Assembly: GCA_023416995.1 (NCBI GenBank)
Contig: JAEZGI010000060.1
Coordinates: forward strand, 1 to 39,074
Reading direction: 5' to 3'
Source of the DNA: Bacteroidota bacterium
GTDB lineage: Bacteria > Bacteroidota > Bacteroidia > Chitinophagales > Chitinophagaceae
DNA: 39,074 nt
Part shown: in pieces, positions 32,185-39,074 of the stretch
Layout: each line of letters begins with the position of its first letter
Numbering within the stretch: the first letter of the stretch is position 1
Position numbers and translations under genes: made by a program
The notes under the pieces: generated by a model
What the model was told of the DNA's origin: nothing
Databases searched by the model: none
What the model saw: only the letters and a program-made list of their open reading frames with translations

Positions 32185-33273
32185 CTATTCTCTGTTATGG
32201 ATACGTTCTCCTGTTTCTGTACGGCTGCCGTCGGCCTTTGATACCAGCGACAGATTTTTCATACGGGCTTTTGATTTATTAAATACCATCATGCCATTTT
32301 CCTTGCCCTTACGAAGTAATTGTTGTTGTTCTTCGGGCAAGCTATACACTTCTTTACAGGCTTCGGAGCAACAACCCTGGTACGTTGCTGCACATTCGGC
32401 GCATTGAATAAATAACAGGTGACAGGCACTGTTTTTACAGTTTGTGTGTGTGTCTGCCGGTTTACCGCATTGATGACAATTTGCAATGATCTCGTCACTG
32501 ATCCTTTCTCCGAGCCGGTCGTCAAAAACGAAGTTTTTTCCTTTGAATTTGTTCCTGAGCCCCTTCTCGCGAACGGTGTTTGCATAATTAATAATGCCAC
32601 CTTCCAGGTGATAAACATTGTTGAAGCCCCGGTGCAAAAGATAAGCACTTGCTTTTTCGCAGCGGATGCCACCGGTACAATACATGATGATCGATTTCTC
32701 TTTATGATCCTGCATCATTTCAACCGACATGGGCAACTGTTCCCGGAAAGTATCACTTGGCACCTCAAGTGCGTTGTCAAAATGCCCCACTTCGTATTCG
32801 TAGTGGTTGCGCATATCAATTACTATGGTGGAAGGATCGTCTGTAAGCTTATTAAACGCTTCGGCATCAACGTACCGCCCCTTGCGGCTCATATCAAAAG
32901 CCGGATCGTTAATACCATCGGCCACGATCTTGGGTCTCACTTTTATCTTCAACACCCAAAATGATTTGCCGTCATCATCAACTGCTATATTAAGCCTGAT
33001 GCCGCTCAATTCAGGAAAACGATAAAGTTCGTCGCGGAATTTTTCGAAGTTGGATGAAGGAACACTAAGCTGTGCATTAATACCTTCGTTGGCTACGTAA
33101 ATCCGGCCAAAAACTTTTAACACATCAAACCTGCGGTATAATTCGTCACGGAAAGCCACAGGATCCGGAATCGGGAAATAGTGATAGAACGAAATTGTTG
33201 TACGCGGCTCAGTTTCCTGGTATAGTCTTTCTTTGAGCTCCTTTTGAGAAACCCGGTTGTGTAATGGTGCCAT
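32185..33273 (-). CDS. trhO: tRNA uridine 5-oxyacetic acid-type hydroxylase/rhodanese protein TrhO
   Basis: The 362-residue protein matches the YceA/TrhO family. An N-terminal ferredoxin-like domain (FYHYFPIPDPVAFRDEL, FGRIYVANEGINAQLS) precedes a rhodanese domain with active-site C199 in MYCTGGIRCEKASAYLL. A C-terminal Cys-rich part (CHQCGKPADTHTNCKNSAC, then QCAECAATYQGCCSEAC) may bind zinc. TrhO hydroxylates U34 of tRNAs on the way to cmo5U or mo5U. The ATG at 33273 is chosen over an in-frame start at 33336 because similarity begins there. A -7 match lies at 33354-33347 and a seven-base hairpin at 33287-33304 just before the start. Confidence 0.92.
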   Translation of the reverse strand: MAPLHNRVSQKELKERLYQETEPRTTISFYHYFPIPDPVAFRDELYRRFDVLKVFGRIYVANEGINAQLSVPSSNFEKFRDELYRFPELSGIRLNIAVDDDGKSFWVLKIKVRPKIVADGINDPAFDMSRKGRYVDAEAFNKLTDDPSTIVIDMRNHYEYEVGHFDNALEVPSDTFREQLPMSVEMMQDHKEKSIIMYCTGGIRCEKASAYLLHRGFNNVYHLEGGIINYANTVREKGLRNKFKGKNFVFDDRLGERISDEIIANCHQCGKPADTHTNCKNSACHLLFIQCAECAATYQGCCSEACKEVYSLPEEQQQLLRKGKENGMMVFNKSKARMKNLSLVSKADGSRTETGERIHNRE

Positions 33274-33286
33274 AATTGAAATTTGA

Positions 33287-33374
33287 ATCCCGCACAAGCG
33301 GGATGATGGAATTCGGACACTTGCAGGGTGAACCAAATTTCAGGCGCAAAATTAATCTATATCGTTGATTCAAA
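33287..33374 (-). promoter_or_regulatory. Promoter and leader hairpin of trhO
   Basis: On the minus strand TTTG (33374-33371), 16 bases, then TAATTTTG (33354-33347) resemble the Bacteroidota promoter, with a slightly short spacer. The leader contains ATCCCGC/GCGGGAT (33287-33304), a perfect seven-base stem with a four-base loop, ending about 14 bases before the ATG. Confidence 0.55.
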
Positions 33375-33389
33375 AAAGCCGTGAAGGAG

Positions 33390-35861
33390 TTAATCAACGT
33401 CGCGGCCGCCAATGCCACGTATACCCACACGTACACCGGCCGTGGACCTGCCCCCGTGCTCAAAACCCCAAAGCAGATCTACGCGGACTATTTTAAATAT
33501 ATTCTCAAGACCGGCAAAAGCTTCGATATAATATTGCCTGCTGTTCAGGTAAAAAGCATTGCTTCCACCTACAAGATGCCAGTTAAGTTTTCTGAAAAAC
33601 GGGATCTTATTAGTCAGCATGCCATTGAAGTGATGTTCAATATGGCCCTCGGCAAAAAAACGCGAAATATTGCTATATCTGTAATATGGCAGTAGTTGAA
33701 AACTGTTCAGATAATCACTGGCTGTGAGGATCTGGTTACCGTTAAAATGTTTATAATCTGGCACTGCTACACTATCGGTATGAAGAAAGCCGCCTACCGA
33801 CAGGTTATAGCTAAAGGTCCCTTTCAGGTTCAGATTTAAATTGTCAGAAATGCCGAATTGCCATCTCGAAAAATCAACATCGCTGCCAAAAAGCTTATGA
33901 ATGCCCTGGGTAAAACTGCCGGTTAAGGTTGGATATTTTGAACCCATGTTTATTTTCCGATCCGGGAACTCAATATATTTTGCACCTGGTCGCCAGCTTA
34001 AACCCACGGTCACTACAAGCGCCTGGTGACGGTCAAAATTCCGTTCCATAATCTCAGGTCGATTGGGTGTGAACTCCCGGTCATCGAGATCCCTGATCTT
34101 CCAGTCGGTAGTATTTTCCAACGGTATCCGATCCTGGTACATGGCGTTGGCAAAGGCTTTCAGTCCGTTCCTCAATCCTTTTGTGTAACTCAATTTGCCA
34201 AACCACGCTTCATAAATCTTCATGTGATTTCTTTCCCAATACAGGGTTGATAATACATTGTTGATATCCGCGATCGGGTTTTCATTATTGAACTGGTAAA
34301 CCCTTTTTCCCCCGGATATGCTGATATTATTCTGATACTCGCGACCGTAATTGTAATTGGCAAGTAAATATGCGTTAAGATGTTTGTTACTGAAGCCATA
34401 CCGCACCACGGGCGTAAGTGCAATGTTATGTCCAAAACCTGTGCTGTCGAGCTGTCGCAGCCAGGTACCGCGAAGATTTACAATAACACCTTCCGCAGTA
34501 TTATAGCCCAGTGATTTAGATAATGGATTGATTCGGTACGTTTCGCGCCTTTTTTCCTTGCTGAAAGTGATTCCGGAAAATACCACATCCATCAGCGTTA
34601 CCTTATTTCGTAACCTGTCGAGCGAATCCTTATAAGCAGGGTCTTTCCGAACCAGCTCAAGACTATCCTTCTTGCGGTAATCCAACATCTCATCTTCCTG
34701 TAAAGGAATCGGGCGGATAGAGTCCCAGTGTTCAGCAGGTTTTTTATTCGATCCCTCATTAAACTTCATTACCGTATTATTAAAAAACCGAGGGGCAAAG
34801 CTGGGTTCAAGGTCGTAGCGTGAATAAACATTTACAAAACTTCCATAAGCGTCGAATCCCAGCATTTTAATAGAAGGGTAAATTACCTGTGTTTTGAGTA
34901 CCCAGATATCGTTTACAAGCGGCACGTAAAGTTGTTCCACTTTGACGGAATCCATATACTCAAGCTGCGATTGTTTTGACAACACCAGTTGCAGGCTATG
35001 TATGCGCCAGTCGCCTTCTGTTATATTGATATAACCGGAAAATAATGGCTCATATTTTCGCCTGGGAGTAACCTTGATCTTATTGATTTCAACTCCATCT
35101 TCAAAAAACACACCTTCAAGTTTGTAGCGGTAATAACTCAGCGCGTTCGATGCAATGGGTGATACAAAACCTCTTGGGTTAAGATTGGTGCCCACCTTGA
35201 TAATGTTTTCATAGAAAGAAATAATCTGTGGTGAACTGAAACCAAACTGATCGCTGTTGCCACTAACACGTGTACTTAGTACTTCTATCCGGGTTTTGTT
35301 TGGTTTACTTACTGAGTATCGTGCATACGTTTCCGAGAGGTATACAACTTTCTTTTTACTGGTGTCACCATCTTCAAAATCGATTTTTCGTCCGAACAGT
35401 TTATTAGGATAATCGCGCAACCTCAGCTGTCCTTTTATATAAACATCAGTTTGAAACTTTTCAAGCTGGTTGAGATAATAGGGCCTCTTTTTGATAGCGT
35501 GTCTTATAATCTCGAAAGCCGGATCGGGTGCGCCGGGTTTTACTACAACTTCATCCAGGGTATACTGTTGCACCGCGAGTTTAAAGTCAACTTCCATGGG
35601 TTCCGAAGTGCTGACTATTGTTTTCTCAACCCTGCCGTAACCTACGTATTGACAAATAATAGTGTGTTGTCCCGAATCCAGCACAAGAAAGTACCTGCCT
35701 TCGTTGTTTGCAGTGGTACCCTTCGTGGTGCCCTTGACCATAATAGAGGCATATGGAAGAATTTTTCCCTGCTCGTCCCTGACGAGGCCGGTAATGCGCC
35801 CGGCAAAAGAACTGAAACTAGAAGCAAGCAAAACCAGCCAGACTAACGGTAATTGTTTCAT
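33390..35861 (-). CDS. DUF5686 and carboxypeptidase-like regulatory domain outer-membrane protein
   Basis: 823 residues. A signal peptide (QLPLVWLVLLASSFSSFAG) leads into a carboxypeptidase-regulatory-like domain (about 20-100: ITGLVRDEQGKILPYASIMV). The DUF5686 core follows: EIIRHAIKKRPYYLNQLEKF, with KMLGFDAYGSFVNVYSRYDL in the middle. The C-terminal half is a likely beta-barrel (ALVVTVGLSWRPGAKYIEFP, LLWGFEHGG). The family is common in Bacteroidota outer membranes and its function is unknown. It lacks the TonB plug, so it is not a classical TonB-dependent receptor. It is probably a single gene. Confidence 0.85.
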   Translation of the reverse strand: MKQLPLVWLVLLASSFSSFAGRITGLVRDEQGKILPYASIMVKGTTKGTTANNEGRYFLVLDSGQHTIICQYVGYGRVEKTIVSTSEPMEVDFKLAVQQYTLDEVVVKPGAPDPAFEIIRHAIKKRPYYLNQLEKFQTDVYIKGQLRLRDYPNKLFGRKIDFEDGDTSKKKVVYLSETYARYSVSKPNKTRIEVLSTRVSGNSDQFGFSSPQIISFYENIIKVGTNLNPRGFVSPIASNALSYYRYKLEGVFFEDGVEINKIKVTPRRKYEPLFSGYINITEGDWRIHSLQLVLSKQSQLEYMDSVKVEQLYVPLVNDIWVLKTQVIYPSIKMLGFDAYGSFVNVYSRYDLEPSFAPRFFNNTVMKFNEGSNKKPAEHWDSIRPIPLQEDEMLDYRKKDSLELVRKDPAYKDSLDRLRNKVTLMDVVFSGITFSKEKRRETYRINPLSKSLGYNTAEGVIVNLRGTWLRQLDSTGFGHNIALTPVVRYGFSNKHLNAYLLANYNYGREYQNNISISGGKRVYQFNNENPIADINNVLSTLYWERNHMKIYEAWFGKLSYTKGLRNGLKAFANAMYQDRIPLENTTDWKIRDLDDREFTPNRPEIMERNFDRHQALVVTVGLSWRPGAKYIEFPDRKINMGSKYPTLTGSFTQGIHKLFGSDVDFSRWQFGISDNLNLNLKGTFSYNLSVGGFLHTDSVAVPDYKHFNGNQILTASDYLNSFQLLPYYRYSNISRFFAEGHIEHHFNGMLTNKIPFFRKLNWHLVGGSNAFYLNSRQYYIEAFAGLENIFKIVRVDLLWGFEHGGRSTAGVRVGIRGIGGRDVD

Positions 35862-35947
35862 GTAAGTATGATGCTCACGAATATCGCAGCCGATCAGAAC
35901 GCTGCCTCCATTGTGAAGGAAAAGATTTTTTTACAACTTCTCTAAAA

Positions 35948-36307
35948 TCATGCCGCTGATCTGATGATAATTGGTTGACGAAACAGCGATACCGCAAGAG
36001 CGGCCAACCCGGTAACCAATCCGGCAATTACTCCTGATATCAATACCACATAAAATGCCTGGGGCAGTGAAAACAACCCGGCAATACGGGTGGCGAGGAT
36101 ATGATTGTTCTTTGAATCTGTCACTAATGCAAAACAGAACCAATGTAAAAACCCACCAAGAAACCCTGCCATCGACGATCGCCACGGAACCTGGGGCAGG
36201 AAAAAGGCGGCCGCAGCAGCACCGATAGCAATCACCCACCAGGGTAGCACCAGGCTAAGAACCAGGTTAATAACAATAGTAAGCAACATTGCTGCAAAGA
36301 ATCTCAT
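35948..36307 (-). CDS. Small integral membrane protein of unknown function
   Basis: 119 residues with about four membrane segments: residues near 3-22, 25-42, 48-66 and 80-108. No soluble domain is present and I cannot name a family. Gly and Ala are frequent in the helices (AIGAAAAAFFLPQ, VLISGVIAGLVTGLAALAVS). It starts three bases after the penicillin acylase gene ends, so the two are likely cotranscribed, which may hint at an envelope role. Other frames over the same region are weaker. Confidence 0.7.
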   Translation of the reverse strand: MRFFAAMLLTIVINLVLSLVLPWWVIAIGAAAAAFFLPQVPWRSSMAGFLGGFLHWFCFALVTDSKNNHILATRIAGLFSLPQAFYVVLISGVIAGLVTGLAALAVSLFRQPIIIRSAA

Positions 36308-36310
36308 ATA

Positions 36311-38752
36311 TCATTTTTTAGAAAAGCTGATCACTGCTTTTACTCTTTTGTCGTTACCGGGTTTTTCTAAAGGGAACCAGGCGTCATAATACTTACCCGC
36401 CGCGTAATCATCAATAAAATCGTCATAATGTGTACTGCCGGGGTTGCCCGACTGACCACCAGGATAAATGACTTTTGCGCTGACAGGCGAAGTGAGTTCC
36501 ACCACCATTTTCCAACTGGGACCATGATTGTGTTGTGTGGCGTTTACCACATGTTTGCCTCCACCGATAGGTAAACCTTTTCGTGCAAACGGTAAAAGAT
36601 CCTGACCCAGCAAATGGTATATTGTAGTGTTTTTATATGTCCCCCAATGCTGGTAATTATTTGAAGTAAGCTGTTGAACAGATTTCACAGCACGTTGAAA
36701 CGATACGGTTACCGCTTCACTTAATGTTTCTTTACCAGCAGTTTGCTGGTTGTCGATATATAGAAAGGCAGTATCCTTTAGCAGCGCCTCAATCAGCGTT
36801 TTTTCATCGGGGGATAAACCCGCACGTTGAATAGGTGCCAGTTCATCGTTCCAGATGTAAGACTCAAGACTATCATACCAAACTTTGAAAACAGTTGGAG
36901 CCGTAATACCAGCTTCGTTATAATAATTCCATCCCTGCATGGTATCGGCGTAGCTCTTCTCTCCGGATGTTAGTATGTCTTTCTGCAAATGTCTTAACAT
37001 CAGTGGAAGCGCAGTTGCCGAGAGGCCGTTGTAGTTATCTTTTTGCAGATCCGTCATATCATCAGCAGTGATGTTTTCCAGTGCTGCAAGCCGATTGTTG
37101 ATACGTCTACCACGATACAGATCATAATCGCCGGGAATAAAATAGGGATAGTCTGCTGCCACGGACCGCTGATTGGCACTGCTTACAAAATTTCTTGAGG
37201 GGTTAAGCATGTGCGGATTATGTTCCTGTGGAATATAACCCTGCCAAACATACGCACTGTCGGTATAGGGCATGATATATGTTCCCTGCCGGGGCCAGCG
37301 TGCCGGAAACTTACCCTGTTGCCATAATGCGATATCGCCTGAGGTTCCTGCAAAAACAAAATTCTGGGCGGGTGAAACAAAATATTCAATGGCGGCCAGG
37401 TAATCATCATAGTTTGTGGCGCGGTTCAGTTTATAAAATGCAAGCAGCTCATTGCCGGGGTCATGAGCGATCCATCGTACCGCATAAGCCCTCCCGCCGG
37501 TAATACGGGATTCAAAGCTCCTGTCAAACATCACCGGTCCCTGGTTGATATACGCCACGGTATCCTTGTAGTCGGACTGGCCCTTTATCTTAAATGTTTC
37601 CACCTTGAGACTGTCAACCGGTCGCCACTGATCATTGAACCAATAATGCGTTTTCGTACTGTCGCGAAACCTGATTTCGTAATAATCTCTAACATCCCGC
37701 CCGGCATTTGTTACCCCCCATGCTACCTGGTTGTTGAAGCCGATAATTATGCCAGGGCAACCGGGAAAGGATACACCATATACATTCACTCCGGGTGCCG
37801 ATAATTGCATTTCGAACCAAACCGAAGGTAGTGTGAGATCCAGATGTGGATCATTGGCAAGAATAGGCTTACCGGATTTTGTTTTATTACCGCTCACCGC
37901 CCAGTTGTTGCTGCCATTGAAACGACTTGGCTTCTCGGTCTCTGCAAGTGGTATTATGTTATAATTATTGATATAGGCCGAATCAACATCCGGAGGAGGT
38001 ACCGGTTGAATGGCGGCCGGCTCAAACCTGGTGCCGGCGGGAATTACGGGATCAAGTGAGTCTTCTATTTGCGGGAACAACACCTGCATCTGTGCTTCAT
38101 TAAAAAAGTTCTTCGCATAACTATTAGCAAGATCGTTTTCGTTTGAAGCAAGCGTTTTTGCCATCTGTTTAACAAACAGCGCGACTTTTAGATTTGTCCA
38201 CCGTTCGGGTTTGAAGCCTAGTAACTTGTATTCAAGCGGAAGATCACGGTCAGACAAACTTTCGATATAAGCATTGATACCAGCAGTATAATGGTCAATG
38301 GCATTTTTACTTACAGGATCCGCTTCTAGCACCTCTAACATTTTGCTGGCGGCGTAAACCATACCCAGTCTGCGTTGCTGTCTGTCGAACTGCAAGGTGC
38401 GCAATCCCACAATCTCACTAACCCTGCCGGCAGCAGCATAAGTTTGCATCTCCATTTGCCAAAGCCGGAACTTCGCATGTATGAAGCCTTGTATGAAATA
38501 AAGATCATCATCAGATCCCGCAAAGACATGTGGAACCAGGCGTTCATCAAAATACACAGCAGATTCAGAATCCAGTTCCGGGAAGCTGAGAGAAGCTGTC
38601 AGATCTGCATCAACTGGTTCTGCATTCCGCCAGAAACCATGATGCGGACTTAAAAACTTTCCCATTGCCGGAATACCGCTCCAGCTATTATCCAGCAGAA
38701 TAATCATTGCAATGGTAATTACCGAGAAAATAATGCCGCCTCGTCTACGCAT
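36311..38752 (-). CDS. Penicillin acylase family Ntn-hydrolase
   Basis: The 813-residue precursor starts with an N-terminal membrane anchor or signal (GIIFSVITIAMIILLDNSWSG). The alpha-subunit part has VPHVFAGSDDDLYFIQGFIHA and FRLWQMEMQTYAAAGRVSE. Self-cleavage is expected between G280 and S281 in FNGSNNWAVSG; S281 is the N-terminal nucleophile of the beta subunit. NDPHLDLTLPSVWFEMQL and FNNQVAWGVTNAGRD are the next conserved blocks, with the oxyanion-type Asn. The family hydrolyses amides such as acyl-homoserine lactones, penicillins or peptides; the natural substrate here is unknown. Upstream, CTAAAATA with CAAAA at 38797 gives a promoter-like pair on the minus strand. Confidence 0.93.
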   Translation of the reverse strand: MRRRGGIIFSVITIAMIILLDNSWSGIPAMGKFLSPHHGFWRNAEPVDADLTASLSFPELDSESAVYFDERLVPHVFAGSDDDLYFIQGFIHAKFRLWQMEMQTYAAAGRVSEIVGLRTLQFDRQQRRLGMVYAASKMLEVLEADPVSKNAIDHYTAGINAYIESLSDRDLPLEYKLLGFKPERWTNLKVALFVKQMAKTLASNENDLANSYAKNFFNEAQMQVLFPQIEDSLDPVIPAGTRFEPAAIQPVPPPDVDSAYINNYNIIPLAETEKPSRFNGSNNWAVSGNKTKSGKPILANDPHLDLTLPSVWFEMQLSAPGVNVYGVSFPGCPGIIIGFNNQVAWGVTNAGRDVRDYYEIRFRDSTKTHYWFNDQWRPVDSLKVETFKIKGQSDYKDTVAYINQGPVMFDRSFESRITGGRAYAVRWIAHDPGNELLAFYKLNRATNYDDYLAAIEYFVSPAQNFVFAGTSGDIALWQQGKFPARWPRQGTYIMPYTDSAYVWQGYIPQEHNPHMLNPSRNFVSSANQRSVAADYPYFIPGDYDLYRGRRINNRLAALENITADDMTDLQKDNYNGLSATALPLMLRHLQKDILTSGEKSYADTMQGWNYYNEAGITAPTVFKVWYDSLESYIWNDELAPIQRAGLSPDEKTLIEALLKDTAFLYIDNQQTAGKETLSEAVTVSFQRAVKSVQQLTSNNYQHWGTYKNTTIYHLLGQDLLPFARKGLPIGGGKHVVNATQHNHGPSWKMVVELTSPVSAKVIYPGGQSGNPGSTHYDDFIDDYAAGKYYDAWFPLEKPGNDKRVKAVISFSKK

Positions 38753-38768
38753 AAAAAGATTTGCTATG

Positions 38769-38801
38769 CTAAAATATGTTTACTGTTCGACAATCACAAA
38801 A
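38769..38801 (-). promoter_or_regulatory. Putative promoter for the penicillin acylase gene
   Basis: On the minus strand TTTTG (38801-38797), 20 bases, then TATTTTAG (38776-38769). The -7 box has one mismatch to TAnnTTTG. Confidence 0.45.
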
Positions 38802-38827
38802 GCCGCGGCGTTGGCATTACAATATTG

Positions 38828-39074
38828 TTAAGCCATGTGCTGATCCCCTTGTTGTAACAATTTTATCAACTTATCTACTTCATCATCGGTATTGAAACTA
38901 TGTAAAACTATCCTTAAGCGTTCTGCACCTTTTGCTACCGTGGGGGACATGATCGGACGTACTTCAAACCCGGAGTTTACAAGTTTGTGAGACAGTTGTC
39001 GCACGGGTGCATTTCCTGGCACCACTACACCCTGTATAGGTGAACTTCCAGGTATACGTTTAAAGGGAATGAGT
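38828..39074 (-). CDS. C-terminal part of a BioF-like alpha-oxoamine synthase, partial
   Basis: The gene enters from the right edge; 81 C-terminal residues are visible. SSPIQGVVVPGNAPVRQLSH, then FEVRPIMSPTVAKGAERLRI and VLHSFNTDDEV, match the C-terminus of 8-amino-7-oxononanoate synthase (BioF) and related PLP enzymes of the alpha-oxoamine synthase family. BioF condenses pimeloyl-CoA or -ACP with alanine in biotin synthesis. The catalytic Lys lies outside the window, so serine palmitoyltransferase- or Kbl-type relatives cannot be fully excluded, but the SPTV-x-x-G-x-ERLRI block favours BioF. It ends upstream of the penicillin acylase promoter on the same strand. Confidence 0.75.
   Translation of the reverse strand, partial: LIPFKRIPGSSPIQGVVVPGNAPVRQLSHKLVNSGFEVRPIMSPTVAKGAERLRIVLHSFNTDDEVDKLIKLLQQGDQHMA

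Noticed and set aside
32289..32672. 127-codon minus-strand frame inside trhO
   Set aside because: It is a shifted frame of the Cys-rich trhO coding sequence with no independent support.

Overview
The window looks like chromosomal core genome of a Bacteroidota bacterium, most likely a member of the Chitinophagaceae. The evidence is two TonB-dependent-receptor-type outer-membrane proteins, a DUF5686 protein, a DUF4199 protein, the Bacteroidota-type GlmU homologue, a type B L31 and a TMEM220 family protein. Many promoters also match the Bacteroidota -33 TTTG / -7 TAnnTTTG pattern. I see no phage, insertion sequence, CRISPR array or plasmid gene.

Layout. Positions 1-1060 hold the broken 3' end of a BNR/Asp-box protein, a tRNA-Pro(GGG) with its own promoter and terminator, a GC-rich palindrome and a small GIY-YIG protein. 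Positions 1353-7196 (+) form a surface-glycan block: a dihydroorotase homologue that has lost its metal ligands, a DUF4199 membrane protein, a GtrB-like GT2, a GT4, and three GDP/ADP-heptose-type genes (gmhA, an hddC-like gene, gmhB). The sugar kinase of that pathway is absent. Positions 7264-8286 encode a secreted unknown protein.

Positions 8326-19045 are mainly on the minus strand: lepA; an operon of GlmU-like protein, tpiA and a GT4; rpmE2; yajQ; a tiny predicted lipoprotein gene with its own terminator; an OMP_b-brl_3 barrel protein; lgt; and a bacilliredoxin. Positions 19284-21132 (+) carry a small heat-shock protein and a secreted protein of unknown role. Positions 21139-23965 (-) carry an NTF2-like protein, an arginine-decarboxylase-like PLP enzyme and rpmI-rplT without infC.

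Positions 24220-27627 (+) encode a 1135-residue lipoprotein combining ThuA, glucose/sorbosone-dehydrogenase-like, PKD and cytochrome c domains. The rest holds a TMEM220 protein, a 963-residue TonB-dependent receptor, purC (+), trhO, a DUF5686 protein, a small membrane protein, a penicillin acylase family enzyme and the C-terminus of a BioF-like enzyme at the right edge.

No clear new multi-gene system stands out. The best leads are the metal-ligand-free dihydroorotase homologue, the independent 22-residue lipoprotein transcript, the fused ThuA/dehydrogenase/cytochrome lipoprotein, and rpmI-rplT separated from infC with a structured leader.
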